A DNA stretch of 64,000 bases from NCBI GenBank assembly GCA_002389765.1, contig DGQM01000024.1, positions 266,413 through 330,412 of the forward strand, given 5' to 3'. A program made the translations under genes and the position numbers. The notes beneath the pieces are model-generated. The model searched no databases. It saw only the letters and a list, made by a program, of their open reading frames with translations, and was not told the DNA's origin. Shown one piece after another: positions 25,491-34,850 of this stretch. Position 1 is the first letter of the stretch. Each line of letters starts with the position of its first letter. Source of the stretch: Bacteroidetes bacterium UBA4414. Lineage in GTDB: Bacteria > Bacteroidota > Bacteroidia > Chitinophagales > Chitinophagaceae.

Positions 25491-26678
25491 ATGTTGAAGA
25501 AACAATTTTTACTCGCGCTTATGTTGCTGTATGCAGGCTATGCAGGTGCGCAAGCCGTTACAGACCCGATGATAACCAAGTGGTGGTTCAATACTACCAA
25601 CAACAAATACAACAGTATTCTTACCGATGTAGAAGCCGTGTATTACACAACTTCTATCGTGTATGTAAAAACAAGTGGTGTGCCTAATTATTACAAAGAC
25701 GGCGTATCTCACAATAATGCGAAAGACCTGCAAGCTGTATGGTCATTGCCACGTACGCAAACACCTGCTAGCAGCAATCCAAGTGTACCTGGCGGGCAGA
25801 TGGGCATTATGTATGATGGTTCTGTGTTCTTCCATCCCGGAGATGCGCAGTCTTACAATAGCGCAGGTGTATGGAACAGGCTGGCATACTATTTTGAAGG
25901 TGTAGACATGGATCCATATAATGGACACAGCACGCCCGACCAGATGTATCACCACCACTTTGATAATCTTGCCCTGCACGATTGGGATAGCTCTAAACAC
26001 TCACCAATAGTTGCGTATTCTTTTGATGGCTATCCTGTATATGGTCCGTTTGGCTATGCTAATACTGATGGTACAGGCGGTATTACAAGAATGAAAACCA
26101 GCTACAGCACTAAGTCATACACAACACGTACTAACGGCCCCGCTGTTAATACACAATACCCGATAGGTTGCTTTATAGAAGACTGGCAATACACGGCAGG
26201 TTCAGGACATCTGGATGAGCACAACGGACGCTTCTGCAAAACACCGGAATATCCGAATGGTACCTATGCGTATTTCACTACGGTAGATGTGAGCCTGAAG
26301 CCTGTGTATCCGTACTTCATCGGGCCAACATTTTATGGCAACCTGCAAACAGGCAATACAGGTCCTACAGGTGGTAAAACAACAGTGCCGGGTACTGCTA
26401 CACAATACACACCTACAACATCTGTAAAAGAAGTAGAGGAGATGGATGCAATTATATCAATGTATCCTGTACCTGTAAGAGATTATCTGACAGTGCAATT
26501 GAAAGCAGATAAGGAGTATACACTCGCTGTATACAATCTGGAAGGAAAAGTACTGCTGCAAAAGAAAATAAACACTACTACACAGGTAGATATGAGCAGC
26601 TACGCTTATGGTGTTTATATAGTTGGCCTGAGCGATAACAGTGGTAACGGGTTCATGAAAAGGATAGTGAAACAATAG
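25491..26678 (+). CDS. Secreted YHYH-domain protein with T9SS sorting domain
   Basis: 395 residues. A signal peptide (MLKKQFLLALMLLYAGYAGAQ) is followed by a YHYH domain (YFEGVDMDPYNGH, MYHHHFDNL, AYSFDGYPVYGPFGY, GHLDEHNGRF) with many His residues that may bind metal. The last ~75 residues are a T9SS type A domain (MYPVPVRDYLTVQL to VKQ), so the protein should cross the outer membrane and be surface-attached or released. It follows the MbnP/MbnH pair by 56 bases and may share its copper role, by context only. Confidence 0.86.
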   Translation: MLKKQFLLALMLLYAGYAGAQAVTDPMITKWWFNTTNNKYNSILTDVEAVYYTTSIVYVKTSGVPNYYKDGVSHNNAKDLQAVWSLPRTQTPASSNPSVPGGQMGIMYDGSVFFHPGDAQSYNSAGVWNRLAYYFEGVDMDPYNGHSTPDQMYHHHFDNLALHDWDSSKHSPIVAYSFDGYPVYGPFGYANTDGTGGITRMKTSYSTKSYTTRTNGPAVNTQYPIGCFIEDWQYTAGSGHLDEHNGRFCKTPEYPNGTYAYFTTVDVSLKPVYPYFIGPTFYGNLQTGNTGPTGGKTTVPGTATQYTPTTSVKEVEEMDAIISMYPVPVRDYLTVQLKADKEYTLAVYNLEGKVLLQKKINTTTQVDMSSYAYGVYIVGLSDNSGNGFMKRIVKQ

Positions 26679-26700
26679 CATTTATTCATATGTTGGTAAT

Positions 26701-26735
26701 AAAAAAGCTGCTGAGTCTTCAGCAGCTTTTGTCTT
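26701..26735. terminator. Bidirectional terminator between the YHYH and LolA-like genes
   Basis: A 12-bp stem (AAAAGCTGCTGA at 26703-26714 with TCAGCAGCTTTT at 26719-26730) with an A-run before it and a T-run after it, serving both convergent genes. Confidence 0.9.
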
Positions 26736-26752
26736 TTATAGCAGTGTAATTA

Positions 26753-27397
26753 TTATCGCAAATCCACAACTTCTACACCCGGATATTTCTTTTTATCAAA
26801 AGCAAACATACCATCATTTACTGCAGCGTTTGGTGTAAAGCCACTCACTTCGTATTTGTACATGTTACCGTTCTTTTCCCAAACATTACCACCCACAATC
26901 GTGCTGGTGTTGTCTATAGCCAGTTCTACTTTGCTCAGTTGTTTGCCTTTGTTGTTAGGGGTCATCTCAATGATATCACAAGTTTTGCTGCCAACTTTGC
27001 GTGTGCCTATGTATTTGTAGGTATATTCTTTGTCGTAGAAATTAGTAAACAGTTTTGTAGGAGAAAGCGTTTGTTCGTTAGGGTTATAATTGCTTACCTG
27101 TACTTCGTTGGTAGCTTTCATGTATGTCCATACAGTTTTGTTATCGCACATTATTTCCTGTCCGGCTATTTCTACACGGTATTTAGGGCCTTTCATGTAG
27201 AAAGTGCCTTTCTTTGTTTCTTTTACTTTGCCACCGTTGCCCGTAAGGTGCAGTGCAAAATTTGCTTTCAGCGATTTAAGGCTGTTTACTTTTTTGCTTA
27301 CTGCTTCCAGTATGCTCTTAGCTTTGGCATCTTGTGCCATTACGGGTTGCGCCAATGCCATAACGGCCACGATGCTTAAACTCAGGATTTTTTTCAT
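26753..27397 (-). CDS. LolA-like outer-membrane lipoprotein-sorting protein
   Basis: 214 residues with a signal peptide (MKKILSLSIVAVMALAQPVMAQ). The LolA-type beta-sandwich is suggested by LKANFALHLTGNGGKVKETKKG, FYMKGPKYRVEIAG and WTYMKATNEVQVSNYNP. LolA proteins carry lipoproteins across the periplasm; Bacteroidota have several divergent homologues, so the exact cargo is uncertain. The -7 element TATTTTTGC is 23 bases before the ATG. Confidence 0.85.
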   Translation of the reverse strand: MKKILSLSIVAVMALAQPVMAQDAKAKSILEAVSKKVNSLKSLKANFALHLTGNGGKVKETKKGTFYMKGPKYRVEIAGQEIMCDNKTVWTYMKATNEVQVSNYNPNEQTLSPTKLFTNFYDKEYTYKYIGTRKVGSKTCDIIEMTPNNKGKQLSKVELAIDNTSTIVGGNVWEKNGNMYKYEVSGFTPNAAVNDGMFAFDKKKYPGVEVVDLR

Positions 27398-27420
27398 TTC
27401 TTCTTACGTAGTCTTTGATT

Positions 27421-27429
27421 GCAAAAATA
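27421..27429 (-). promoter_or_regulatory. -7 element of the LolA-like gene
   Basis: TATTTTTGC, an exact consensus match, 23 bases upstream of the ATG. Confidence 0.55.
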
Positions 27430-27489
27430 AGTTATCTCTATGCTAAGACATTTACCTGTGGTAAAAGTTTAACAATATGCGTGTAGAAT

Positions 27490-30117
27490 TTAGTCGTTTA
27501 ATGTGCTCAGGAATTCTTCCAGTTCCATTTCTGTTTTGAAGTATACCTCGCGTGGTTTGCTGCCCATAGACGGGCCTACAATGCCTGCGCTTTCCAACTG
27601 GTCCATAATGCGCCCTGCACGGTTATAACCCAGATTGTAGCGGCGTTGCAGCATACTGGTGCTACCGCTTTGGGTTTGTACTACGGTGCGTGCGCAGTCT
27701 TCAAACAATTTATCGCGGTTCGTTAGGTCAACGATTTTGTCGTTTTCTCCTTCTTCACCTTCATATTCAGGCAGTTCGAATGCGGAAGGATAACCACGTT
27801 GTGTGCCGATGAAATCGACGATTTTTTCTACCTCAGGCGTATCTACAAAAGCACACTGCACACGCAGCAGTTCGCTGCCGTATGACACGAGCATATCACC
27901 ACGTCCTATCAGCTGCTCTGCACCGCCTGCATCCAGAATGGTACGACTGTCTACCTTAGCTGATACTTTAAATGCGATACGTCCAGGGAAGTTGGCTTTG
28001 ATAGTACCAGTGATAACGTTTACACTCGGACGCTGCGTAGCTATTATGAGGTGTATACCAATGGCACGCGCCAACTGTGCAAGGCGTGCAATAGGCATTT
28101 CTACCTCTTTGCCTGCAGTCATTATCAGGTCGGCAAACTCATCTATTACCAGCACTATAAACGGCAGGTATTTATGGCCGCGTTGCGGGTTCAGTTTGCG
28201 TGCTATGAATTTTTCGTTGTATTCTTTGATATTCCTGGCACCTGCTTCTTTCAGCAACTCATAACGATTATCCATTTCTATACACAGGGCATTCAGCGTA
28301 TAGATAACTTTCTTAGTGTCAGTTATGATGGCCTCTTCTTCATTAGGTAGTTTTGCAAGGAAGTGTTTTTCGATAGTGCGATAAATAGAAAGCTCTACCT
28401 TCTTAGGGTCTATCATCACAAACTTCAGTTGCGATGGATGCTTTTTGTATAGCAATGATACCAATATAGCATTGATACCCACAGATTTACCCTGTCCTGT
28501 AGCACCCGCCATCAGCAAGTGCGGCATGGTAGCAAGGTCTACAATGTAGTTTTCGTTGTCAATCTTTTTACCTAATGCTATCGGCAAGCTCATGTTCGAT
28601 TTTGCGAACTTTTCGCTTGCTAGCAATGTGCGCATCGATACTATCTGCTTATTGGTATTTGGTACTTCAATACCAATGGTACCACGCCCAGGTATAGGTG
28701 CAATGATACGTATACCCAATGCTGCAAGGTTCAGTGCAATATCATCTTCCAGATTGCGGATTTTAGATATGCGCACACCCTCTGCAGGTACTATCTCGTA
28801 TAGCGTAACCGTAGGGCCTACAGTAGCGCTGATGCGTTGTATTTCTATACCAAAGCTGCGCAGTGTCTGGATGATCTGGTTTTTGTTTTTTTCCAGTTCA
28901 TCCTTATCCAGTGTTATCGTTTCTGTGCGGTCTTGGAGCAAGTCCAGTGTAGGGAATTTGTAGTCTCTCAAGTCCAGCTCAGGTGCATAAGGCTCATTGT
29001 CCTCAATGCTGATGTGTGCGTTCTGTGCAATTACTACAGGTTCTTCATCCTGTTTTACTTCTATTGCCAGTTCGTGCTCTGCTTGTTGTGGTGCTTTCTT
29101 TTCTTTCTCAGCAACCGGTACTGTAAGTTCTACTTCTGTAGCGGATTCGTCTTCAACTTCTTCCTCTTCTGTTTCAATGTCATCTATTGCTTCATCCACC
29201 AACTCTTCTTCCTCTTCTTCAAGTATTTCCTCTTCTTCTATTTCCTCCTCAGTCATGCCAAGATCAGCAACAGGTATAGTTTTCAGTGCGTTTGTATGAG
29301 GGACAGTTTTGTCAGTCATTGTCATATTCCACTCATCCTGCATCGGTTCTACTTCCATCAGGATGGGTTTTACAAAATCGCCACCTTCTGTTTTTACTGT
29401 GGTTTTATGGGGTGGTATTTCTTCTTTTGCAGGTGCTTGCGCTGTTTCGTCAATTACAGCATCATCTGTTTTAACGGCAGTAGGTATAATGCTTGCAACT
29501 GCTTTGGCAGTAGTGCGTGCGCGGCGCAGAATAGGGGAGATGTCTAATGCAAATACCACAAATGCAAAGAAGCATACAATGGCAAAAAGTATCATGCCCG
29601 TGCCGCCGTGTCCAAAGAAGCCATTCATGTATTCTATTGCTACATTGCCCCACGCACCACCATACGGAAATACTGAATGCGGAAGCACATAAGCCAGTAT
29701 AGGAGCTACTATCAGCAGCAGTATAGAAAGCCAGCGCAGGTAGCGCATTACCGGTACTACACGCTTACCATATATCATGTTAAGCCCCAACATAGAAATC
29801 CAAATGCCGATAGCCAGAGAGGCTACGCCTGCACCTTTGAACACCAGTGATTGGGCCAGTGTGTTACCGAAGCGTCCACCCCAGTTTTCAACCGTAGTTT
29901 TATTGTCTGTGAGCGAACTCAGCGATGCTTTATCAAAATCTACAGTCCAATTGTAGAAATAGCTGATAATAGATACAGTCAGGAATATGCCGAAGAGCAT
30001 TAAAAAAAGCCCTGTACCAAGCCTTATTTGCCTGACACGGTCAATTTTCGGAGTCGTTGTATTATCGGCGGGCTGCTCAGCAGCTTTTTTCTGGGTAGTC
30101 TTTGTCGTTTTGGCCAT
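27490..30117 (-). CDS. ftsK: DNA translocase FtsK/SpoIIIE
   Basis: 875 residues from the ATG at 30117 (MAKTTKTTQ). Four N-terminal membrane spans occupy about residues 30-200. An acidic linker with runs of Glu (EEEIEEEEILEEEEE) covers about 280-370. The motor domain carries Walker A (AGATGQGKSVGIN) near residue 540 and Walker B (FIVLVIDEFADL). The C-terminal winged-helix gamma domain (RRYNLGYNRAGRIMDQLE) reads KOPS sites. It pumps chromosome ends through the septum and activates XerCD. The acidic linker is low-complexity, not a frameshift. Confidence 0.96.
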   Translation of the reverse strand: MAKTTKTTQKKAAEQPADNTTTPKIDRVRQIRLGTGLFLMLFGIFLTVSIISYFYNWTVDFDKASLSSLTDNKTTVENWGGRFGNTLAQSLVFKGAGVASLAIGIWISMLGLNMIYGKRVVPVMRYLRWLSILLLIVAPILAYVLPHSVFPYGGAWGNVAIEYMNGFFGHGGTGMILFAIVCFFAFVVFALDISPILRRARTTAKAVASIIPTAVKTDDAVIDETAQAPAKEEIPPHKTTVKTEGGDFVKPILMEVEPMQDEWNMTMTDKTVPHTNALKTIPVADLGMTEEEIEEEEILEEEEEELVDEAIDDIETEEEEVEDESATEVELTVPVAEKEKKAPQQAEHELAIEVKQDEEPVVIAQNAHISIEDNEPYAPELDLRDYKFPTLDLLQDRTETITLDKDELEKNKNQIIQTLRSFGIEIQRISATVGPTVTLYEIVPAEGVRISKIRNLEDDIALNLAALGIRIIAPIPGRGTIGIEVPNTNKQIVSMRTLLASEKFAKSNMSLPIALGKKIDNENYIVDLATMPHLLMAGATGQGKSVGINAILVSLLYKKHPSQLKFVMIDPKKVELSIYRTIEKHFLAKLPNEEEAIITDTKKVIYTLNALCIEMDNRYELLKEAGARNIKEYNEKFIARKLNPQRGHKYLPFIVLVIDEFADLIMTAGKEVEMPIARLAQLARAIGIHLIIATQRPSVNVITGTIKANFPGRIAFKVSAKVDSRTILDAGGAEQLIGRGDMLVSYGSELLRVQCAFVDTPEVEKIVDFIGTQRGYPSAFELPEYEGEEGENDKIVDLTNRDKLFEDCARTVVQTQSGSTSMLQRRYNLGYNRAGRIMDQLESAGIVGPSMGSKPREVYFKTEMELEEFLSTLND

Positions 30118-30498
30118 AGCAGGCAGTAGCATGCAAAAGTACAATTATAAAAAAACTGTGCAGGGAAAAATATGCTCAATGTATAGCTAAATTTGAAAAT
30201 ATGACAAGGGTTTATATTGAAATAAAATGCAATCCAACCAAAATAAATAGTAGCCTGTCTATATCTCATACACGGTAGTAAAATCAGGAATTTTAACAGG
30301 TATATTGGGTAGTTGGCAGGTAGTAGCGGAACTAAAAATTATAAGCAGAGGCATTGCAACTTTGAAATATTTCCGTATTTTCAACCGTTGGGATTGAACT
30401 GCATATTGAAACAATAGGTTGAAAAAGTAGTTTTATCCACTAATAGAAAAGTATATTTTTAACATTCAGATACTAATACAATAACAGGTTAATATATC
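30118..30498. other. Gap between ftsK and the PorP-like gene
   Basis: The first ~25 bases hold the ftsK promoter. The rest is AT-rich and I see no gene, strong hairpin or convincing -7 element, so the promoter of the PorP-like gene is not located. Confidence 0.5.
30133..30141 (-). promoter_or_regulatory. -7 element of ftsK
   Basis: TACTTTTGC, exact consensus, 15 bases before the ATG at 30117. Confidence 0.6.
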
Positions 30499-31539
30499 AT
30501 GACGATGAAAAATACAATTAGCCGGGCAAGCTTGGTAGCGGCATTAGCGCTTACCTTCAACAGCGTTCAGGCGCAAGACATCCACTTTACGCAGTTCACC
30601 GCATCGCCGCTTATTGTGAACCCTGCTTTTACGGGTGCATTCAGCGGACAATGGCGTGCAGCAGCTATCTATCGCGATCAGTGGAGGAGTGTAACATCTC
30701 CTTTCAAAACATACGCGGTATCTGTGGATGCTCCGATTATTAATGACCTGTCTCATGATGATAATCTGGCTGCAGGGTTGCAATTGTATAACGACCGTGC
30801 GGGTGATGGTAACCTTTCTAACCTGTCTGTGTTGGGTTCTATCGCTTACCACAAATTTTTGGGTAGCGGCCAGAACAAAACATTGTCAGTAGGCTTTCAG
30901 GGTGGTTACACACAGAAAAGTATCGACCTGACAAGGTTGTATTTCCCTAATGAATTTAATAACTCAGGTTTCGATCCTGGTACATCAGGCGAGGCTATGA
31001 ATAACAGAGTTAACTACTTTACTTTAAATGCAGGTCTTTCATGGGCGCATTCAGTAGGTTCTAACTTTGGTTATGTTATTGGTTTGGGTGCCAACAACAT
31101 CAATCAACCGCAAGAGTCTTTGATGAAAAAACGCAACAGTGATGTTGGTTTGGGTATGCGTTACACTGCACAAGTTGGTGCGGTTGCTTACCTGAGCGAA
31201 ACATTTAGTTTGCGTCCTGCGTTCCTGTATCAATCTCAGTCTACAGCAACTGAAATGGTAGCAGGTAACGAGTTCCACCTGATAGTTGGTAATCCTGAAT
31301 TCCGCAACTTCACTACAGCGGTATTCTTGGGTGGTTATTACCGTTCAAACGATGCGTTGATGGTAAATGCAGGTGTTGAGTTTAAAGGTCTGCGTGTAGG
31401 TGTTAGCTATGACTACAATACATCTAGCCTTAAAACAGCTTCTAATGGCAATGGCGGCTTCGAAATCTCTCTGGTGTACATAGCACCTGATCCGCTTGAT
31501 TTCGCTCGCAAATTGATCTATCCTTGCACACGTTTTTAG
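30499..31539 (+). CDS. PorP/SprF family T9SS membrane protein
   Basis: 346 residues. A signal peptide (ending NSVQAQD) is followed by the family start IHFTQFTASPLIVNPAFTGAFSG and an outer-membrane beta-barrel rich in alternating hydrophobic strands. PorP/SprF proteins work with the type IX secretion gliding/secretion machine in the outer membrane. The gene is directly followed by a PorE-like OmpA protein, the usual partner. The start may be the ATG at 30505 instead. Confidence 0.9.
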   Translation: MTMKNTISRASLVAALALTFNSVQAQDIHFTQFTASPLIVNPAFTGAFSGQWRAAAIYRDQWRSVTSPFKTYAVSVDAPIINDLSHDDNLAAGLQLYNDRAGDGNLSNLSVLGSIAYHKFLGSGQNKTLSVGFQGGYTQKSIDLTRLYFPNEFNNSGFDPGTSGEAMNNRVNYFTLNAGLSWAHSVGSNFGYVIGLGANNINQPQESLMKKRNSDVGLGMRYTAQVGAVAYLSETFSLRPAFLYQSQSTATEMVAGNEFHLIVGNPEFRNFTTAVFLGGYYRSNDALMVNAGVEFKGLRVGVSYDYNTSSLKTASNGNGGFEISLVYIAPDPLDFARKLIYPCTRF

Positions 31540-31554
31540 TAATAAAAAATATCT

Positions 31555-31602
31555 GAAAAAGAAAGGGCAAAAAAATTTTTTAAAGCCCTTTCTTTTTTTT
31601 AA
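31555..31602 (+). terminator. Terminator between the PorP-like and PorE-like genes
   Basis: 8-bp stem GAAAGGGC (31561-31568) with GCCCTTTC (31585-31592), an A7/T6 loop that may extend it, and a T-run. Some transcription must pass if the two genes are co-expressed. Confidence 0.8.
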
Positions 31603-31643
31603 AGCAATTTATACTTTTATACCCATTAACAACGCTCGCTAAC

Positions 31644-33824
31644 ATGAGAAAAAATTGGCTGTTCCTGATTCTGGCTACGGTTTTAGTTACAATTCAAATT
31701 GATGCTAACGCTCAGCAGCAACGCAAAGAAAAGTATAGAAATAAAGCAGACGATCCTGTTTCTAAACTTCCGTACTATAAAAAACTTCGTTGGGCTGATG
31801 GACTCTTCCGCGATGGAAGCTACTTCAACGCGATAGAGTACTACCAACAACTAAAGCAGGAAGACGAACGTAATATGTACCTGACCTTCCAGCTGGCAGA
31901 GTGCTATTCTTACACAAGAGATTATGCGCCGGCTGCTGCATATTATGCAGAGGTTTATTCTTCATCTTCAAAGTTGTATCCTGAAGCTATTTACAGGTCT
32001 GCACTGATGGAGAAACAATTGGGCAACTACGATGCTGCTATTGCTAAGTTCAATAAGTTCATCGCAGACAACCCGAAGACGTACAAGAAAATGAAAAAGC
32101 GTGCGTTGCGTGAAATCGAAGGTTGTAACATGGCTATGAATTCTATCAAGGATCCACAGCAAGTTAGCATCGTTAACGCTGGTCCTAACGTGAACAGTGC
32201 TTACACAGAGTCTTCACCATATCCGCTTGGCGATTCTACTTTGTTGTTCTCTACTATGCGTCAAAATAGCGTTGCAGAAATAGACAAACGTACGGGTGAC
32301 TATATGTCTCGTTTCATGGTTTCTCACAAACAGAAACATGTTGAGCAGGCAGATTCTTTCCAATGGGCGTTGAACTACAATGACGGGGATTATAATTCTA
32401 AAAGAGAGCACGTAGCTAATGGCTGTTACAGCCCTGGTGGTGATCGTTTCTATTTCACAAAATGTGGTGAAACAGACTCAATGAAAATAGAATGTAAAAT
32501 CTACGTTTCTACATTTGAAAAATCTAAGTGGACAGAACCTAAATTATTGGGTGAAGGTATCAACGAAGGTGGTTCTAACACTAATCCATTCTGTGCAAAA
32601 GTTGGTAAGAAAGAAGTATTGTTCTTCTCTTCAAATCGCAAACTGCAAAGTCGTGGTGGTTATGATATCTGGTATTCTGTAATTGATACGCGTACAGGTG
32701 GCTACCGTCGTCCTCAAAATGCAGGTAAGCAAGTTAACACTGAAGAAGATGAAATTACTCCATACTACGACAGCCGCGAAGGTAAATTGTACTTCGCTTC
32801 TAAAGGTTGGGTTTCTATGGGTGGCTTCGATATCTTCTCTGCTGTAGGTGGTCCTTCACGTTATACTAACGTACAGAACTTGGGTTATCCTATCAACACA
32901 GCTGCAGATGAAATGTACTTCATACAAGATCCTGTTGGTAAGCCTGATGCATACATTGTATCAAATCGTGTTGGTTCTATAGCATTGAAAAACCCAACTT
33001 GTTGTGATGATATCTGGCGTATTCAGTACGAACCTAAATTGTTCGTAATGGGTAAAGTTGTGAATCGTAAAACACAACAACAAATGAGCGAAGTAGTAGT
33101 GAAAATGGTTGATCAAAATGGCGACCTGAAAACTTTCAACTCTACAGACGGCGCATTTGGCTTCAATATGGCTCGTGGTAAATCTTATGTATTGACCGGT
33201 GACAAAACACAATATGCATCTTCTCGTGCTTCTGTTAGCACTATGGACTATAAGCGTACAGATCCGGGTGATACAGTTACAGTTACTATCTACATGGATG
33301 AAATCACTCCGGTATATACATTTTCTGTAAACAACGTTTATTACGATTTCGATAAAGCAGAGTTGCGTCCTGAATCAGTAGCTTCTTTGGATTCAGTAGT
33401 TGCCTTCCTGAAAGACAACCCTTCATTCAATGTAGAGGTTTACTCGTTCACAGATGGTAAAGGTAAAGATGACTACAACAAGAAATTGTCTGAAAAACGT
33501 GCACAATCTGTTATTGATTATTTGACAGGTACTGGTGGTATTGAACAAAGCCGCCTGGTAGCTAAAGGTTTCGGTGCTGCAATGCCTGCTGCTCCAAACA
33601 CTGTAGGTAACAAAGACAATCCTGATGGCCGTCAACTGAATCGTCGTACAGAGTTCCGTATAGTAACTGATGTGCCTACACGTCGTATCCTGTATAACAG
33701 TGCTAAGCCTGGTAATATGGATGATCAGTCTAAAAACCTGCAACAAAATGAAAATGCTAACGAAGATGCAGAACCGGATACAGAGCCGGATCTGAACCAA
33801 CGTGGCAACAGGGTTAATAAATAA
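31644..33824 (+). CDS. PorE-like OmpA-family protein (TPR, beta-propeller, OmpA)
   Basis: 726 residues. Domains in order: signal peptide (to about 24); TPR-like repeats (about 45-160); a PD40-type beta-propeller (about 180-450, with SSPYPLGDSTLLFSTMRQN, FFSSNRKLQSRGGYDIW, LYFASKGWVSMGGFDIFS); a carboxypeptidase-regulatory-like domain (about 475-540); and a C-terminal OmpA domain that binds peptidoglycan (NVYYDFDKAELRPES, NRRTEFRI). This is the PorE layout, which links the T9SS ring to the cell wall. The C-terminal tail is acidic and low-complexity. Confidence 0.9.
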   Translation: MRKNWLFLILATVLVTIQIDANAQQQRKEKYRNKADDPVSKLPYYKKLRWADGLFRDGSYFNAIEYYQQLKQEDERNMYLTFQLAECYSYTRDYAPAAAYYAEVYSSSSKLYPEAIYRSALMEKQLGNYDAAIAKFNKFIADNPKTYKKMKKRALREIEGCNMAMNSIKDPQQVSIVNAGPNVNSAYTESSPYPLGDSTLLFSTMRQNSVAEIDKRTGDYMSRFMVSHKQKHVEQADSFQWALNYNDGDYNSKREHVANGCYSPGGDRFYFTKCGETDSMKIECKIYVSTFEKSKWTEPKLLGEGINEGGSNTNPFCAKVGKKEVLFFSSNRKLQSRGGYDIWYSVIDTRTGGYRRPQNAGKQVNTEEDEITPYYDSREGKLYFASKGWVSMGGFDIFSAVGGPSRYTNVQNLGYPINTAADEMYFIQDPVGKPDAYIVSNRVGSIALKNPTCCDDIWRIQYEPKLFVMGKVVNRKTQQQMSEVVVKMVDQNGDLKTFNSTDGAFGFNMARGKSYVLTGDKTQYASSRASVSTMDYKRTDPGDTVTVTIYMDEITPVYTFSVNNVYYDFDKAELRPESVASLDSVVAFLKDNPSFNVEVYSFTDGKGKDDYNKKLSEKRAQSVIDYLTGTGGIEQSRLVAKGFGAAMPAAPNTVGNKDNPDGRQLNRRTEFRIVTDVPTRRILYNSAKPGNMDDQSKNLQQNENANEDAEPDTEPDLNQRGNRVNK

Positions 33825-33845
33825 TATCAACCTTATACAACATAT

Positions 33846-33879
33846 ACAGCCTCTGTTTCATACAGAGGCTGTTTTTTTA
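33846..33879 (+). terminator. Terminator after the PorE-like gene
   Basis: 11-bp stem ACAGCCTCTGT (33846-33856) with ACAGAGGCTGT (33862-33872), then T7. Confidence 0.92.
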
Positions 33880-33883
33880 TGTG

Positions 33884-33892
33884 TACCTTTGC
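33884..33892 (+). promoter_or_regulatory. -7 element of prmA
   Basis: TACCTTTGC, exact consensus, 7 bases before the ATG at 33900; it rules out the upstream in-frame start at 33879. Confidence 0.65.
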
Positions 33893-33899
33893 AGCCTAT

Positions 33900-34715
33900 A
33901 TGCAATACAATAAAGCGGTATTACATACCATAGAAGCTACAAAGAGAGAAGTATTGATTGCCAGGCTATCGGCTGAAGGTTACAATGGCTTTGAAGAAAC
34001 AGATGAAAGCTTGCTTGCCTATATAGATGCGGCAGATTTTGATACAGAAACACTGCAACTGATAGCATCTGAATATGAAGTTCCTTATGATGTGGAGCTA
34101 CTAGGGCACCAAAACTGGAATGCGGAATGGGAGAAAAATTTTCAACCAGTAATAGTAGATGGTTTTTGTACGGTTCGTGCAGATTTTCACCAGTTGGATA
34201 TTGCAACGCTTTATGAGATTGTCATAACGCCTAAAATGTCATTTGGTACGGGACATCATGCTACTACCAAGCTGATGATGACCAGAATGCAGTATATAGA
34301 CTTTGTTGGCCAAGAAGTATTTGATTTTGGCACTGGTACTGGCATATTGGCAATACTGGCAGAGAAGTTGGGAGCTAAATATGTTTTGGCGATAGATAAT
34401 GATGAATGGTCTTTTGAGAATTCTCAGGAAAATGTACAGAGAAATAATTGTAGTGTCATTGAAGTGCAGCAGGGTAGTATGGAGCATATAGCTCCTAAAG
34501 AGTACGATATAATACTAGCTAATATCAACAGACATATACTCCTTCATTACATGGCTGATTTGTATAAGTCTGTAAAAGGAGGTGGTATTTTGCTGATGAG
34601 TGGTTTGCTGACAGATGACGAAGAAATTGTTAAAACTGCAGCCACCGATGCAGGATTCAAAGACATAGAAACCAATATGCTCAACGGCTGGATAACGCTG
34701 CAATGCATTAAATAA
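33900..34715 (+). CDS. prmA: Ribosomal protein L11 methyltransferase
   Basis: 271 residues. It trimethylates lysines of ribosomal protein L11 with S-adenosylmethionine. Family motifs: NWNAEWEKNFQPV, MSFGTGHHATTKLMM, VFDFGTGTGILAILAEKLGA (motif I) and IILANINRHIL (NxN active-site loop). Start ATG 33900 is fixed by the promoter element 7 bases before it. It lies right after the terminator of the PorE-like gene and is a separate unit. Confidence 0.95.
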   Translation: MQYNKAVLHTIEATKREVLIARLSAEGYNGFEETDESLLAYIDAADFDTETLQLIASEYEVPYDVELLGHQNWNAEWEKNFQPVIVDGFCTVRADFHQLDIATLYEIVITPKMSFGTGHHATTKLMMTRMQYIDFVGQEVFDFGTGTGILAILAEKLGAKYVLAIDNDEWSFENSQENVQRNNCSVIEVQQGSMEHIAPKEYDIILANINRHILLHYMADLYKSVKGGGILLMSGLLTDDEEIVKTAATDAGFKDIETNMLNGWITLQCIK

Positions 34716-34817
34716 TCCATAAGTATATATTTTTCATTTAATTATAAGGTAATATTTCCTTCAAAAAAGTGGTAAATTGCACCTCCTTTTGGTATAGGAT
34801 TTACGAAGCTGAAAGGT

Positions 34818-34826
34818 TATATTTGT
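34818..34826 (+). promoter_or_regulatory. -7-like element of plsY
   Basis: TATATTTGT, TAnnTTTG, 24 bases before the ATG. Confidence 0.45.
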
Positions 34827-34850
34827 TTTCTTCAACAGGAAATTAAACGA

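Noticed and set aside
29160..29260. Low-complexity GAA/TCT run that looks like a tandem repeat
   Set aside because: It encodes the acidic linker of FtsK and keeps frame; a normal feature of this protein.
28837..29547. Long open frame opposite ftsK (236 codons)
   Set aside because: It mirrors the acidic/Glu-rich linker of ftsK and its translation is rich in Cys/Phe/Tyr with no domain; it is a shadow of a certain gene.
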